A DNA stretch of 64,000 nucleotides, from the NCBI RefSeq assembly GCF_006094395.1, contig NZ_CP035291.1, positions 1,488,001 to 1,552,000 of the forward strand, given 5' to 3'. This stretch comes from Staphylococcus haemolyticus (GTDB lineage: Bacteria > Bacillota > Bacilli > Staphylococcales > Staphylococcaceae). The notes under the pieces were generated by a model. That model was not told where the DNA came from. It made no database searches and saw nothing but the letters and a program-made list of their open reading frames with translations. Shown in pieces: positions 1 to 10,029 of the stretch. The position numbers and the translations under genes are program-made. The first letter of the stretch is position 1, and each line of letters starts with the position of its first letter.

Positions 1-1094
1 TTTTCAACATAACTAAGTGCATGTGCACTTTCAATGGCAGGTATGATTCCTTCCATTTTGCTGAAGCGGATGAGCGCCTCCATTGCTTCTGTATCAGTGG
101 CATGTTTATATTGCACACGTCCAATATCGTGATAATATGAATGTTCAGGACCTATACCTGGATAATCTAAACCTGCAGATATAGAGTGTGCTAATTCTAC
201 TTGTCCATTTTCATCTTGAATTAAGTACATTTTTGAACCATGAAGTACGCCTGGACGTCCTTTTCCAATTGCAAGTGCGTGCTTAACAGTATCAATCCCT
301 TGTCCTGCAGCCTCTACACCATATAATTTGACCTTATCTTTAATAAATGGATAAAAGGTCCCTATTGCATTAGACCCTCCACCTATACATGCAACAACTG
401 CATCTGGTAATCGACCAGTTTTTTGAAGTAATTGTTCTTTAATTTCTTGACCTATAACACTTTGAAAATCTCTGACCATCGTTGGAAAAGGATCAGGTCC
501 TAATGCTGAACCTAGTAAATAGTGAGTATCTTCAACATGACTAACCCAATACTGTAATGCCTTGTTTACCGCATCAGAAAGTGTTCCTTGACCTTCATCC
601 ACTGCTTCAACTTTAGCTCCTAATAATTCCATGCGAAATACATTAAGCTGTTGACGTTTGATATCTTCTCTTCCCATAAATACGATTAATTCCATATCAA
701 ATAATGCAGCTACTGTGGCACTAGCAACACCATGCTGACCTGCGCCCGTTTCAGCAACTAATTTATTTTTGCCCATACGTTTTGCCAATAAAGCTTGCCC
801 TATCGCATTATTAATTTTATGTGCGCCGGTATGGTTCAAATCCTCACGTTTTAAATATATTTGAGCTCCACCCAACGCTTCACTATATGATTTTGCATAA
901 GTCAATGAGGTTTCTCTCCCTACATATTCTTTCAAATAATAAGTTAATTCATCTTGAAACGATTGATCTTGTTTAGCCTTGTTATACGCTTGTTTTAATT
1001 CTATAATTGCTGGCATTAATGTCTCTGGAACATATTGCCCACCATATTCTCCGAAAAAACCTAATTCATCTGCTTCAGTTTGTATATTATACAT
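1..1094 (-). CDS. trpB: Tryptophan synthase beta chain (3' end beyond window)
   Basis: PLP enzyme that condenses indole with serine in the last step of tryptophan synthesis. The translation from ATG 1094 begins [20 protein letters not shown] and carries the TrpB motif [11 protein letters not shown] with the PLP lysine and the glycine-rich phosphate loop [12 protein letters not shown]. The C-terminus lies off the left edge, so roughly 364 residues are visible. The start is one base beyond the trpF stop, so it is translationally coupled to trpF as the sixth gene of the operon; trpA is expected to follow outside the window. Confidence 0.97.
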   Translation of the reverse strand, partial: MYNIQTEADELGFFGEYGGQYVPETLMPAIIELKQAYNKAKQDQSFQDELTYYLKEYVGRETSLTYAKSYSEALGGAQIYLKREDLNHTGAHKINNAIGQALLAKRMGKNKLVAETGAGQHGVASATVAALFDMELIVFMGREDIKRQQLNVFRMELLGAKVEAVDEGQGTLSDAVNKALQYWVSHVEDTHYLLGSALGPDPFPTMVRDFQSVIGQEIKEQLLQKTGRLPDAVVACIGGGSNAIGTFYPFIKDKVKLYGVEAAGQGIDTVKHALAIGKGRPGVLHGSKMYLIQDENGQVELAHSISAGLDYPGIGPEHSYYHDIGRVQYKHATDTEAMEALIRFSKMEGIIPAIESAHALSYVE

Positions 1095-1095
1095 A

Positions 1096-1722
1096 TTATA
1101 ATTCTCCCTTCACTTGTTGTATCACAGTTAACATTTTATTTTTGTCTTTCATACCATCCGTTTCAATACTGCTTGAAATGTCATAACCTAAGTGATTCAA
1201 CTTCAATGTTTCAATTTGTTTTATCTTATCAACGTCAATACCTCCAGCAATTAAAAACGGTATAGATTGATCTAAGCCCTTAAGCAATGTCCAATCAAAA
1301 GATTGTCCAGTCCCACCATATTGCTCTGATGGCGTATCTATAATAAATAAGTCAATATGCTCTTTGAATTGATTGATATCATTTATTATATTTTGAGTAG
1401 CTGGTAAAGCTTTAATTATCTTAATATTCTTAAAATTTAAACGAAGTTGTTTGATAAAATCTATTGTCTCATCACCATGGAGTTGGATAGCATTAATATT
1501 AGTAGCATTAATAATTTTCTTTATTAATTGCAATGTTGGATTAACTAATACGACTACTCTATCTATTTCGTCTGGCAACAATCTAGATAGTTTATTTATT
1601 TGTTCAATGTCCAAATGTCGTTTACTTTTGGGATAGTGTATAAATCCCACCATGTTTATATTGAGTGGTCGAATGCTTAATGCTTCTACTTTAGTTTTGA
1701 TACCGCAAAATTTTAAAATCAT
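1096..1722 (-). CDS. trpF: Phosphoribosylanthranilate isomerase
   Basis: Amadori isomerase of tryptophan synthesis, a 208-residue TIM barrel of normal family length. It begins [10 protein letters not shown], the usual family N-terminus with the catalytic Cys in KFCGIK, and has the DT motif [19 protein letters not shown] and the phosphate-binding LIAGGID. It overlaps trpC upstream by 4 bases and abuts trpB downstream. Neighbours and motifs agree, so the call is secure. Confidence 0.97.
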   Translation of the reverse strand: MILKFCGIKTKVEALSIRPLNINMVGFIHYPKSKRHLDIEQINKLSRLLPDEIDRVVVLVNPTLQLIKKIINATNINAIQLHGDETIDFIKQLRLNFKNIKIIKALPATQNIINDINQFKEHIDLFIIDTPSEQYGGTGQSFDWTLLKGLDQSIPFLIAGGIDVDKIKQIETLKLNHLGYDISSSIETDGMKDKNKMLTVIQQVKGEL

Positions 1723-2501
1723 TGTTTCACCTTTTTTAATTTAAGTGAGGGTATAAAATGTTCTAACTCATTACAATTCATTAAGGCTCCACCAACTAAT
1801 AAACCATCGATCCCGCTTTTTACTATTTGCTTAACCTCTTGTTGTGAATGAATTCCACTTTCAGAAATATATAAATAGTTCTCTTTCTTACACTTAAGTA
1901 TTTGATTAGTATGTTTAACATCGGTGTTGAATGATTTTAAATCACGATTGTTTACCCCAATGATTTGTGGATTTAACTGATAGGCACGTTGTAACTCAAT
2001 ACCATCATGTACCTCTACTAACACTTCTAGTCCCTTAGAACTTGCATATTGATAGAGTTGTCGTAACTTTTCGTCGGTAAGAATATTTACAATGAGTAAA
2101 ATAATTGAAGCACCTGCTTTTTGTGCAACATCAATTTGAAGCGGATCAATGATGAAATCTTTACATAAAACAGGTAATTGTGTTGTTTCTGATATTTGCT
2201 GTAATCTTTCAAAGCTACCACCGAAATATCGTTCGTCTGTTAATACGGAGATAGCATTTGCTCCATAACGTTCATAATCACTCACTTGTTTAATTATATT
2301 TGTTTGTTGAAAAGCTTTTACAGATGGACTCTTTGATTTAATTTCAGCAATTAATGTTAAATTGTCATTTTTAATTAAAGCATCCGTTAATCGCGATTTA
2401 TTTTTATGTTTTACCCCTTTCAAATTTTGTAATTTATCATGATAATAGCCGTCTTTTAATAATTGCTCTTTATAATCCACTATTTCACTTAATATCGTCA
2501 C
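1719..2501 (-). CDS. trpC: Indole-3-glycerol phosphate synthase
   Basis: Closes the indole ring from CdRP. TIM-barrel enzyme with [31 protein letters not shown] and YISESGI motifs. I place the start at GTG 2501 ([11 protein letters not shown]), because the sequence AGAGGTG lies six bases upstream; the longer in-frame GTG at 2510 sits inside that ribosome binding site. With this start the gene overlaps the end of trpD by 17 bases and the start of trpF by 4, typical of tight coupling in the trp operon. Confidence 0.95.
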   Translation of the reverse strand: MTILSEIVDYKEQLLKDGYYHDKLQNLKGVKHKNKSRLTDALIKNDNLTLIAEIKSKSPSVKAFQQTNIIKQVSDYERYGANAISVLTDERYFGGSFERLQQISETTQLPVLCKDFIIDPLQIDVAQKAGASIILLIVNILTDEKLRQLYQYASSKGLEVLVEVHDGIELQRAYQLNPQIIGVNNRDLKSFNTDVKHTNQILKCKKENYLYISESGIHSQQEVKQIVKSGIDGLLVGGALMNCNELEHFIPSLKLKKVKQ

Positions 2502-3501
2502 AGATATCACCTCTCATTTTCATAAATTGTACCATCGCTCGACCACTATCAATTAAGATCGTAGCTAAACTTATTCCAGATGCTATCGTATCTACCTTTT
2601 CAGAAACGTATAACGCAAGTGCAGCATTTAATACAACAACATCTCTTCTACAAGTTTTATCATCTCCACTTAAAATATCTAATGTAATCATTTTGTTTTC
2701 TTTCGGACTCCCACCCTGTAAATCTTGATTACTTGCAACCTTTAAACCATAATCTTTAGCATTTATAAAATAATGCGTTATGTCTCCATTTTCATTTAAT
2801 TCATAAACTTCATTGTTTCCTGAAAGTGTAGCTTCATCCATACCATTTGCTCCATGTAACACTATTGCCCTCCGTCGTCCTAAATCTTTCAATGTTTGTG
2901 CTATCATGTACAATCGACTTGGGTCATACACTCCTAACACTTGATAGGTCAATTTAAATGGATTGATAAGTGGCCCAACTATATTAAAGATGGTCGGTGT
3001 AGAAATCATTTTTCTAACAGGTTGAATATATTTCATTATTGGATAAGACTCCATTGCGCTAATAAATGCCAATCCCTGTTCTTCAATTTGTAATGGGACT
3101 TCTGAAACTTTTGTCGTCTTTATTCCCAATTCATTTAACAAATCAGTACTTCCTGAATGGGATGTTATACTTCTATTTCCGTGTTTAATGACTGGAATAC
3201 CTGCGCTTGCTACTATAAACGATACTGTTGTAGAAATATTGAAACTGTTTGACTTATCCCCTCCTGTACCGCATACACATATACTTCCTTCATATGTTGG
3301 TTGATTAGGATACATGGTTTGAATTAAGCTATTGACGACATAGGTTAATTCTTGTTGTTTAATTTCCTTTTTCGTAAATTGCGTTAATAAGTCGACTTTG
3401 TCTTCCACATTAATTTCAGGGTTTGTTAGATAGGTTATGAATTGTGTTGTCTCTGATTGCGTTAAAGTTATGTTATTATCCAATTGTTTTAATAATCTCA
3501 T
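2485..3501 (-). CDS. trpD: Anthranilate phosphoribosyltransferase
   Basis: Transfers phosphoribose from PRPP to anthranilate. The 338-residue product has the PRPP-binding glycine motif [15 protein letters not shown], the KHGNRS segment and the family stretch [11 protein letters not shown]. It starts at ATG 3501 behind GGGTG, overlaps trpG by 26 bases and trpC by 17. Length and motifs are ordinary for the family. Confidence 0.97.
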   Translation of the reverse strand: MRLLKQLDNNITLTQSETTQFITYLTNPEINVEDKVDLLTQFTKKEIKQQELTYVVNSLIQTMYPNQPTYEGSICVCGTGGDKSNSFNISTTVSFIVASAGIPVIKHGNRSITSHSGSTDLLNELGIKTTKVSEVPLQIEEQGLAFISAMESYPIMKYIQPVRKMISTPTIFNIVGPLINPFKLTYQVLGVYDPSRLYMIAQTLKDLGRRRAIVLHGANGMDEATLSGNNEVYELNENGDITHYFINAKDYGLKVASNQDLQGGSPKENKMITLDILSGDDKTCRRDVVVLNAALALYVSEKVDTIASGISLATILIDSGRAMVQFMKMRGDICDDIK

Positions 3502-4075
3502 TAAAATTCACCCTTTCTTTTACAATACGAATGAAGTTTTCAATAATTTGTGAACCAAACTCAGTAGCAAATGATTCTGGATGATACTGTATACCGAAAT
3601 GAAGATGTTGTTTGTCCTCGAAGGATTGTATTGAATCTGATGTACTTCCCGTAATGATTAAATTCTTAGGAAAAGACTTCATCTCACTTACAAGTGAATG
3701 ATATCTCATAATTCTGAATCGGTGCGGTATCGTCAAATAGAGTTCTGACTCGTTTTTAACTTCAAGTGTATCTACCTTTCCATGCATGACTTTCTCTCCT
3801 TGAATAACTTTGCCACCGTAATAACACGTTAATGCTTGAGCACCTAAACAAATACCTAAAATTGGTAAAGTATGATATTTATCGATAATTTTTACCAATT
3901 CATCGTCATCTAAAGGATGACCAGGACCTGGTGAAATGATTACCCCATCAATTTTCTCTAAATAGTTGAATACATCTTTATCATCTGGATATTTAATAAT
4001 CACTTCATCAATTTGACTAACTATATCAACCAAGTTATACGTAAACGAATCGTAATTATCTATAATTAATATCAT
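3476..4075 (-). CDS. trpG: Anthranilate synthase glutaminase component
   Basis: Class I glutamine amidotransferase that feeds ammonia to TrpE. 199 residues with the N-terminal [12 protein letters not shown], the nucleophile Cys in GICLGAQAL and the His/Glu pair in GIQYHPES. A pabA assignment is excluded by its place between trpE and trpD. It overlaps trpE by 4 bases and trpD by 26. Confidence 0.96.
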   Translation of the reverse strand: MILIIDNYDSFTYNLVDIVSQIDEVIIKYPDDKDVFNYLEKIDGVIISPGPGHPLDDDELVKIIDKYHTLPILGICLGAQALTCYYGGKVIQGEKVMHGKVDTLEVKNESELYLTIPHRFRIMRYHSLVSEMKSFPKNLIITGSTSDSIQSFEDKQHLHFGIQYHPESFATEFGSQIIENFIRIVKERVNFNEIIKTIG

Positions 4076-5481
4076 GGTGTTACCTCCAATAAGCTTTTTG
4101 CTTTAAGTCGTGTTTCTTCGAGTTCCTTTTCAGGTATAGAATCGTACACAACACCACAGCCTGCCTCGACATTAACAGTGTCGTCATCAATCAACATGGT
4201 TCGTATTGCCAATGCAAAATCTAAATTTTGATTATAATTGATATAACCAACGCCACCGCTATAGACGCCTCTTTTATATGGATAGGATTCATATATGCGT
4301 TGAATAGCTCTTAGTTTAGGTGCTCCCGATACTGTCCCAGTTGGTAAAAGACTTGCTATGGTCGTCATTGGAGATATATCTTTTTTAATTTTTCCTTTTA
4401 CTTCGCTAACGATATGCATGACATGTTCATATTTTTCAATCACCATCAGTTTTGATATTTCAGATGTCCCCGTAATACTTACTCTATGAATATCATTTCT
4501 ACCTAAATCCACAAGCATACTATGTTCGCTTATTTCTTTCTCGTCTGTAATTAATTGGTGTGCATTGCATTCATCTATCTCTGGGGTAGTGCCACGTCTA
4601 ATCGTTCCTGCAATTGGATTAGTTGTTACTTCGCCGTTATGAACTGCTACAAAGCTTTCTGGTGAACTTCCAACTACAATCTCATTTTCCATGTTCATGT
4701 AATACATATATGGACTAGGGTTCTTACGTTTTAAATTTTGATAAAGCTGATAACTCAATTGGTTTTTATTTTCTCCGAAATGATGTTGGTAGCTATATAT
4801 TCTAGAGGGTACTACTTGAAACATATCTCCTTCAGTAATCCGTTGTTTCATTTGAGTAACAATATCGATAAATTGTTTATCAGAAATATTTGCTTTTATC
4901 TCTGATCTCTTAGGCACCATTTTATTATTCTCTTGGTAAACTTTAATTTGAGACAATGCTTGAATTCTATGCTTCACTCTTAATTTTAATTCTGCATTAC
5001 TTGCTTTTGAAAATTGATTAGAAGCAATCACGTATAATTCATCCTTGTAATGATCAAATACAAATACATCCTCTATCATGTAGAAAGACACATCTGATAT
5101 TGTTTTCATACTCTTAATAGCTACTCGTTTTAAAATTGGAAATTCATGTCGCACTAAATCAAAACTACACGTTCCCATAAAGCCAGAAATAAATGGCAGT
5201 TGCTTTAATTTTTCATCATTTATGACACAATCAAATTGATTGATGAATGTTTTTAAATAATTATATGGCTCAGTAGTTATAACTTTATCTTCTTTCAAAG
5301 TCTTAATAATTAATTCATTATCATTTAATTTGACGGTGCCATAATAATCGAATGCTACGATAGAGTATCTGCCTTTTAATTTTTGTTGACTTGCGCTTTC
5401 AAATATAATTTTATGTTCATTTAGCTGTCCTAAAGCTTCAGGCGTTATGTGAGCTTTCAATACTTCGTAATAAAATTCCAT
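4072..5481 (-). CDS. trpE: Anthranilate synthase component I
   Basis: Chorismate-binding subunit that makes anthranilate, the committed step of tryptophan synthesis. The C-terminal chorismate-binding domain shows GDMFQVVPSR, NPIAGTIRRG, DEKEISEHSMLVDLGRND and PTGTVSGAPK. I use ATG 5481 (MEFYYEVLKAH, 469 residues), preceded by AAAGGG; the reading frame is open further upstream but that stretch is the T-box terminator. First gene of the trp operon and the direct target of the two tandem T-box leaders. Confidence 0.97.
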   Translation of the reverse strand: MEFYYEVLKAHITPEALGQLNEHKIIFESASQQKLKGRYSIVAFDYYGTVKLNDNELIIKTLKEDKVITTEPYNYLKTFINQFDCVINDEKLKQLPFISGFMGTCSFDLVRHEFPILKRVAIKSMKTISDVSFYMIEDVFVFDHYKDELYVIASNQFSKASNAELKLRVKHRIQALSQIKVYQENNKMVPKRSEIKANISDKQFIDIVTQMKQRITEGDMFQVVPSRIYSYQHHFGENKNQLSYQLYQNLKRKNPSPYMYYMNMENEIVVGSSPESFVAVHNGEVTTNPIAGTIRRGTTPEIDECNAHQLITDEKEISEHSMLVDLGRNDIHRVSITGTSEISKLMVIEKYEHVMHIVSEVKGKIKKDISPMTTIASLLPTGTVSGAPKLRAIQRIYESYPYKRGVYSGGVGYINYNQNLDFALAIRTMLIDDDTVNVEAGCGVVYDSIPEKELEETRLKAKSLLEVTP

Positions 5482-5500
5482 TTTCTCATCCCTTTCACTA

Positions 5501-5723
5501 AAAAACGTCAGCCTCCTTATGTAAAGGACGCTGACGCGCGGTACCACCTTAATTAACGAAATATTCCGAATAATCAAAATATTAAGCGTTCACTCATTCT
5601 TATTGATTTGTCTTTCAACATAAACCCAAATTCATGATAAGGGGTGTTGATTTGCATCTACCATCAACTTTCTGTCACTACCTTACTCACCACTACTTCA
5701 TTTATGCCTATTTAATTGTACAT
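5501..5723 (-). promoter_or_regulatory. T-box riboswitch 2 (trpE-proximal, Trp specifier)
   Basis: On the minus strand the T-box core AAGGTGGTACCGCG lies at 5550-5537. It is followed by a terminator hairpin at 5536-5506 (CGTCAGC paired with GCTGACG) and a run of five T at 5505-5501. A TGG specifier sits in GAATTTGGGTTT with the codon at 5628-5626. The trpE ATG is 20 bases downstream. Known T-box logic: uncharged tRNA-Trp pairs with the specifier and T-box and stabilises the antiterminator. Confidence 0.9.
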
Positions 5724-5941
5724 AAAAACACCACAGCATACGCGCTTTACTCTATAAGGACGCGTTACCGTGGTGCCACCTTAGTTAACAATACTTTGTT
5801 CACTCTTACTTTATTAAAGTTTAAAATTCTAGACCCAATTCGATTAATATGTAGTGCCAATTTACATCACCCATTGGCTTTCTATTTGCTACAAATCATA
5901 TTATCTACTTCATTCATAGAATTGTTTGATATTTCTTATAT
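5724..5941 (-). promoter_or_regulatory. T-box riboswitch 1 (promoter-proximal, Trp specifier)
   Basis: A second complete T-box leader precedes the first. The core AAGGTGGCACCACGG is at 5782-5768; the terminator pairs CACCACGG with the CTGTGGTG arm at about 5736-5729 and ends in T5 at 5728-5724. The TGG specifier candidate is at 5837-5835 within CGAATTGGGTCT. The transcript must pass this switch and then the second one to reach trpE. Confidence 0.88.
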
Positions 5942-5947
5942 TTCAGT

Positions 5948-5976
5948 ATAATACAAAACTCTATTTTATTTGTCAA
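5948..5976 (-). promoter_or_regulatory. Sigma-A promoter of the trp operon
   Basis: TTGACA at 5976-5971 and TATTAT at 5953-5948 are separated by exactly 17 bases; transcription should start near 5941. It lies 8 bases past the stop of the upstream M42 peptidase with no terminator between, so some read-through into the trp leader is possible. Confidence 0.85.
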
Positions 5977-5983
5977 CGATCAA

Positions 5984-7024
5984 TTATAAATTTATTGGAG
6001 ATAAACAATATGCGTATAAAAGATTTTGAGTTGCATCAATAGACTCAATATGAGTTCTTTCAAGCGCGTGAGATGACTCTATACCAGCACCAAATAAACC
6101 ATGACGAATGTCTGCACCTGCTTTTAGTGCTGCTGATGCATCAGAGCTATAATAAGGATAAATATCAACTTTATAAGGTATGTCATTGATTTTACATAAA
6201 TTTATTAAATGAGATTTTAATTCTTTATGATAAGGACCTGATCCATCTTTAGCACAAATCGATACAGTATATTCATCTGAGGTTTGACCATCGCCTAGCG
6301 CTCCCATATCAAATGCAATAAACTCTACTATCTTATCCGATATTGATGCATTTGCACCATATCCTATTTCTTCGTTATTAGAAATATAAAACTGAGTCGT
6401 ATGTGGCAATTGCGTTTCTTCTTGTTTAAGTTTTTCAAGCAGTTCTAGTATCATTGCTACACTTGCTTTATCATCTAAGTGTCTTGATTTAATAAATCCT
6501 GATGATGTAATTTCAGTTCTGGGATCAAAACTTACAAAATCTCCCACTTCAATCCCTAAATCTCTTGTCTCTTGATCAGACGTTGTTTTTTCATCGATAC
6601 GAATTTCCATATGTTCGCCATCTCTAGGTATTTCATGATTATTTCTGTAAACATGGACACTTGTTTCATGCAAACAAATCGTTCCTGTATATACTTGTCC
6701 TGAATCAGTTTGTATTTCACAATACTCCCCTTCAATCGCGTTATATGTAAATCCACCTATTAAACTAATAGATAATCGACCATCTTCTTTAATTTCTTTG
6801 ACCATCGCGCCTAGTGTATCTACATGGGCATTAATGCATCTTTGTTGTTCATCATTTTCACCTTGAACTTCGATAATTAAGGCACCTTTATTTGTTGTCT
6901 TAGTATCATAACCTAACGCTTCAACTTTGTTCTTAACATAATTAATTGCTTCCGTAGCATTACCAGATGGGCTATTTATTTCTGTAAGTTCTTTTATTGT
7001 TTTCAATACTTTTTGCGTCATCAT
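5984..7024 (-). CDS. M42 family metallo-aminopeptidase
   Basis: Cytosolic dinuclear-metal aminopeptidase of the FrvX/YsdC (M42) type, 346 residues. Metal ligands and catalytic residues expected for the family are visible in order: INAHVDTLGAM (His), SRHLDDKAS (Asp), NNEEIGYGA (catalytic and ligand Glu), AFDMGALG (Asp) and SSHALERTH (His). Substrate is not readable from sequence. It runs toward the trp operon and is divergent from tyrA. Confidence 0.9.
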   Translation of the reverse strand: MMTQKVLKTIKELTEINSPSGNATEAINYVKNKVEALGYDTKTTNKGALIIEVQGENDEQQRCINAHVDTLGAMVKEIKEDGRLSISLIGGFTYNAIEGEYCEIQTDSGQVYTGTICLHETSVHVYRNNHEIPRDGEHMEIRIDEKTTSDQETRDLGIEVGDFVSFDPRTEITSSGFIKSRHLDDKASVAMILELLEKLKQEETQLPHTTQFYISNNEEIGYGANASISDKIVEFIAFDMGALGDGQTSDEYTVSICAKDGSGPYHKELKSHLINLCKINDIPYKVDIYPYYSSDASAALKAGADIRHGLFGAGIESSHALERTHIESIDATQNLLYAYCLSPINL

Positions 7025-7138
7025 TATCTCCCCTTTTTTAAAATAATTATTGATAACATTTTATCGTATTTTTAGAACTATCACTATTAATTCATTCATT
7101 TTGCTATTGTTTATCTGCACACTCTACCTTACAATGTA

Positions 7139-7153
7139 CATATTCTGAAAATT
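7139..7153 (+). promoter_or_regulatory. CodY-type box upstream of tyrA
   Basis: CATATTCTGAAAATT matches the CodY consensus AATTTTCWGAAAATT at 13 of 15 positions. It ends 20 bases before the tyrA ATG, where a repressor would block transcription. Regulation is inferred from motif and position only. Confidence 0.5.
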
Positions 7154-7173
7154 TTGAAATAAGGTGATTCATC

Positions 7174-8265
7174 ATGAAAAATATTTTATTTATAGGACTC
7201 GGTTTGATTGGTGGCAGTTTAGCTAGCAATTTAAAATATTATCAACCTAATCTTACAATATCAGCATTCGACGCTGATAAAGATCAACTTGAAAAAGCAT
7301 TATCAATAGGAATAATTGATAAAAAAATTGAGGACTATAGTGAAGGCGTAAAAAATGCAGATATTATCATTTACGCTACTCCAGTACAACAAACTGAATT
7401 ATACTTAAAAGAATTACCTAATTATCAAACACAATCTCATTTAATTGTAACTGATACTGGTAGCACTAAATCTAATATTCAAAGCTATGAAAAGTTTCTC
7501 TTAAACAACGACATTCATCTTGTAGGTGGCCATCCTATGGCTGGAAGTCATAAATCTGGCGTTCTAAATTCAAAAAAACATTTATTCGAAAATGCTTATT
7601 ACATTCTCGTTTATGATGATGCACGTAATGCTGAATCGGCTAAAAAGTTACAAACATTGTTATCAACTACATCTGCAAAATTTATAACAACATCAGCACA
7701 AGAGCACGATTATGTTACTGGAGTTGTGAGTCATATTCCCCATATCATCGCTTCAAGCTTAGTTCATTTGAGTGAAACAAACTCAAAGAATCATACTCTA
7801 GTAACACAATTAGCAGCTGGTGGCTTTAGAGATGTCACACGTATAGCTAGTAGTAACGCAGATATGTGGAGAGATATTACGTTTAGCAATCAAGAAAATA
7901 TATTACACCTATTAGAAATGTTGCAACAACAATTAGATTCAATTTCATCCCATATTCGTTTAAATGATACTAATGAAGTCCATAGTTTCTTTTCAGGTGC
8001 TAAAAAGTTTAGGGATCAACTTCCCGTTAAACAACAAGGTGCACTGAGTATTGCGTATGATCTCTATGTAGATATTCCAGATAAATCAGGTATGATTAGC
8101 AAAGTAACTTCCATTTTGAGTTTACATAATATTTCTATAAGTAACTTAAAAATCCTTGAAATTCGTGAAGATATTTTAGGTGCTTTGCAAATTAGCTTTA
8201 AAACTCCTGAAGATCGTGAACGAGGCATTAAGGCGCTCAGTGATTTTGAAACATACATTCTATAA
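7174..8265 (+). CDS. tyrA: Prephenate dehydrogenase
   Basis: NAD-dependent oxidative decarboxylation of prephenate to 4-hydroxyphenylpyruvate for tyrosine synthesis. The 363-residue protein starts with a Rossmann motif [10 protein letters not shown], has the catalytic-region motif [12 protein letters not shown] near residue 125, and ends in an ACT-like domain (about 295-363, [18 protein letters not shown]), the usual site for allosteric control. ATG 7174 is preceded by AAGGTG. It stands alone between divergent and convergent neighbours, beside the other aromatic branch (trp). Confidence 0.95.
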   Translation: MKNILFIGLGLIGGSLASNLKYYQPNLTISAFDADKDQLEKALSIGIIDKKIEDYSEGVKNADIIIYATPVQQTELYLKELPNYQTQSHLIVTDTGSTKSNIQSYEKFLLNNDIHLVGGHPMAGSHKSGVLNSKKHLFENAYYILVYDDARNAESAKKLQTLLSTTSAKFITTSAQEHDYVTGVVSHIPHIIASSLVHLSETNSKNHTLVTQLAAGGFRDVTRIASSNADMWRDITFSNQENILHLLEMLQQQLDSISSHIRLNDTNEVHSFFSGAKKFRDQLPVKQQGALSIAYDLYVDIPDKSGMISKVTSILSLHNISISNLKILEIREDILGALQISFKTPEDRERGIKALSDFETYIL

Positions 8266-8268
8266 TAA

Positions 8269-8334
8269 TGTCCTCCTAATACAATGAAGTGCGCTCGATT
8301 TCTTTTAAATGCGCATTTCATTGATAGGAGGATA
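8269..8334. terminator. Bidirectional terminator, tyrA / Y-family polymerase
   Basis: Long inverted repeat with left arm TGTCCTCCTAAT...GAAGTGCGC and right arm GCGCATTTC...AGGAGGATA between two convergent genes. Confidence 0.8.
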
Positions 8335-8338
8335 TATT

Positions 8339-9601
8339 TTACATTTTATGCCCTGCCATTAAGCCCAAGCGACCATGCTTTGTTCCAGCATCAGTGTAAG
8401 ATATCGCTTTAGATACGATTCCCTTACCATATTTGTTTTGTAAGTAATCAATGGTTTTAGCTAGCTTTTCATCTCTTCTTCTTTCATATTCGTCTATAAA
8501 TAAGTTAAGCTGGCGGTCTTCCTCATTAATAAGTTGTGTCAATGATACGCTCAATGTTCGATACAGTGCATTCTTATCACACAATTGATTCGCATAATAA
8601 TTAACTACTTTATAGATGTCGCGTTCTAAGTTTGTCGCATCTGTTAGTGTATATTGCTTATGAACACCACCGCCTTCTGTATAACCAAATGAAAAGTGAA
8701 TTGTTCTTGCCAATTGTTTACGTGCTCTTATTCTACTAGCAACGTCTTCTATCAATTCTTGCATTACAATTTTCGATTCCTCAAACCGATAATCTCTCAT
8801 CAGTATTTGGCTTTTACATATGGATGGATTAGTAACATTATATTTTTCTCTCAATTTACTTTGATCAATACCATTAGCATGTAAATGCATATCTATCCCT
8901 AATACACCAAAATCTCTTTTAAGAAATCTGTATGGATATTGAGCTAAATCTCCAACAGTTACAATCCCTTTCTTATTGAGCTTTGCTTCTGTTTTCTTGT
9001 TAATGCCCCAAAAATCACGTAATGGCGTAATTTTCCACATTTTTTGTGGGACATCATGATATCTCCATTCTGTAATACCGTTGGATGTATGTTTTGCTTC
9101 AATATCCATTGCGACCTTACTTAATAACATGTTTGATCCTATACCAATAGTGCAATATATCCCTGTTTTATCTTCTATTTCCTTTTGTAATCTTTCTGCA
9201 AATGATTGTACAGTAGAGTTAAATCGATGATAGCTATCAGTCACATCTAAAAAGAATTCATCTATACTGTATTGATGTAAATCTTCTCCCGGTACATATT
9301 TAAGCGCAATTTTAGAAATTGCTATTGAAACTTCTAAATATTTTCTCATGCTAGGATTGATAATATAAATATCATTACGATGCGGAATCTCGAATAGTCT
9401 TGACCCTGTTTTGATACCAATTTCTTTTAATTTAGGTGTAGCTGCTAAAACAACCGATCCTTGTCTTTTAGTGTCTGCAACTACTGCTAACTTTGTTTCT
9501 AGAGGATTCAATCCCTTTTGGATACATGATACACTAGCAAAAAAACTCTTTTGATCGATACATAATATGTCTCTTTCTTCCAATAAATTATAATCATACA
9601 T
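8339..9601 (-). CDS. Y-family DNA polymerase (UmuC/UvrX-like)
   Basis: Translesion polymerase, 420 residues. The palm motif CIDQKSFFASV near residue 14, the SIDEFFLDVT motif with the metal-binding Asp-Glu, and the IGIGSNMLLSKVAMD finger segment are typical. The little-finger domain occupies about residues 240-360. It resembles Gram-positive UvrX/YqjW-type proteins more than housekeeping DinB. Its promoter contains a LexA box, so it should be SOS-induced. It is divergent from the tautomerase gene. Confidence 0.9.
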   Translation of the reverse strand: MYDYNLLEERDILCIDQKSFFASVSCIQKGLNPLETKLAVVADTKRQGSVVLAATPKLKEIGIKTGSRLFEIPHRNDIYIINPSMRKYLEVSIAISKIALKYVPGEDLHQYSIDEFFLDVTDSYHRFNSTVQSFAERLQKEIEDKTGIYCTIGIGSNMLLSKVAMDIEAKHTSNGITEWRYHDVPQKMWKITPLRDFWGINKKTEAKLNKKGIVTVGDLAQYPYRFLKRDFGVLGIDMHLHANGIDQSKLREKYNVTNPSICKSQILMRDYRFEESKIVMQELIEDVASRIRARKQLARTIHFSFGYTEGGGVHKQYTLTDATNLERDIYKVVNYYANQLCDKNALYRTLSVSLTQLINEEDRQLNLFIDEYERRRDEKLAKTIDYLQNKYGKGIVSKAISYTDAGTKHGRLGLMAGHKM

Positions 9602-9628
9602 GCCAAGATACCTCCCTTAGTCATTTTT

Positions 9629-9657
9629 ATTATATACGAACATTTGTTCTGTTTCAA
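9629..9657 (-). promoter_or_regulatory. Polymerase promoter with LexA box in the spacer
   Basis: TTGAAA (9657-9652) and TATAAT (9634-9629) with 17-base spacing. The spacer contains the LexA palindrome CGAACATTTGTTCT at 9637-9650, close to the staphylococcal consensus CGAACAnnTGTTCG. Binding of LexA would occlude RNA polymerase. Confidence 0.88.
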
Positions 9658-9665
9658 TAAAAATA

Positions 9666-9679
9666 AGAACTAATGTTCT
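9666..9679. promoter_or_regulatory. Second LexA-like palindrome
   Basis: AGAACTAATGTTCT, a near-match to the SOS consensus, 16 bases from the first box and just upstream of the putative tautomerase promoter (TATACT at 9714-9719). Confidence 0.6.
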
Positions 9680-9753
9680 TTATTTTGTTTTGGAGTACTG
9701 TCCTAAAACATGCTATACTATGGATGAAATTACTAATTCAAGGAGGAAATAAG

Positions 9754-9942
9754 ATGCCAATCATCAATGTTAAATTGTTAGAAGGACGCTCAGATGAACA
9801 ATTAAAAAATTTAGTAACAGAAGTAACAAATGCAGTTGAAAAAACTACTGGAGCTAATAGAGAGGCAATTCATGTGATTATTGAAGAAATGCAAAAAAAT
9901 CACTATGGCGTTGCAGGAGTTAGAAAATCAGACGCAGAATAA
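9754..9942 (+). CDS. 4-oxalocrotonate tautomerase-like protein
   Basis: Small 62-residue tautomerase. The start is ATG 9754 because AGGAGG lies at 9741-9746 and the translation MPIINVKLLEGRS exposes the catalytic proline after Met removal; the longer open frame upstream is promoter DNA. The conserved pattern IIEEMQKNHYGVAG matches the family. The physiological substrate in staphylococci is unknown, so the aromatic-degradation name (xylH) should not be read literally. Confidence 0.9.
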   Translation: MPIINVKLLEGRSDEQLKNLVTEVTNAVEKTTGANREAIHVIIEEMQKNHYGVAGVRKSDAE

Positions 9943-9987
9943 AACTTTAATTAGTTTACATAATAATATTATGGTGTTTATTAAAGT

Positions 9988-10027
9988 CGTAAAAAAGAGT
10001 GCACCCAATCGAGTGCGCTCTTTTACG
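9988..10027. terminator. Bidirectional terminator, tautomerase / msrR
   Basis: Inverted repeat AAAAGAGTGCAC / GTGCGCTCTTTT between convergent genes, with T or A tracts on both sides. Confidence 0.85.
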
Positions 10028-10029
10028 TT

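Noticed and set aside
5634..5951. 105-residue open frame on the plus strand
   Set aside because: It is antisense to the two T-box leaders; no ribosome site and the RNA structure explains the sequence.
8064..8321. 85-residue minus-strand frame over the end of tyrA
   Set aside because: Overlaps the ACT domain of tyrA and the terminator; no ribosome site.
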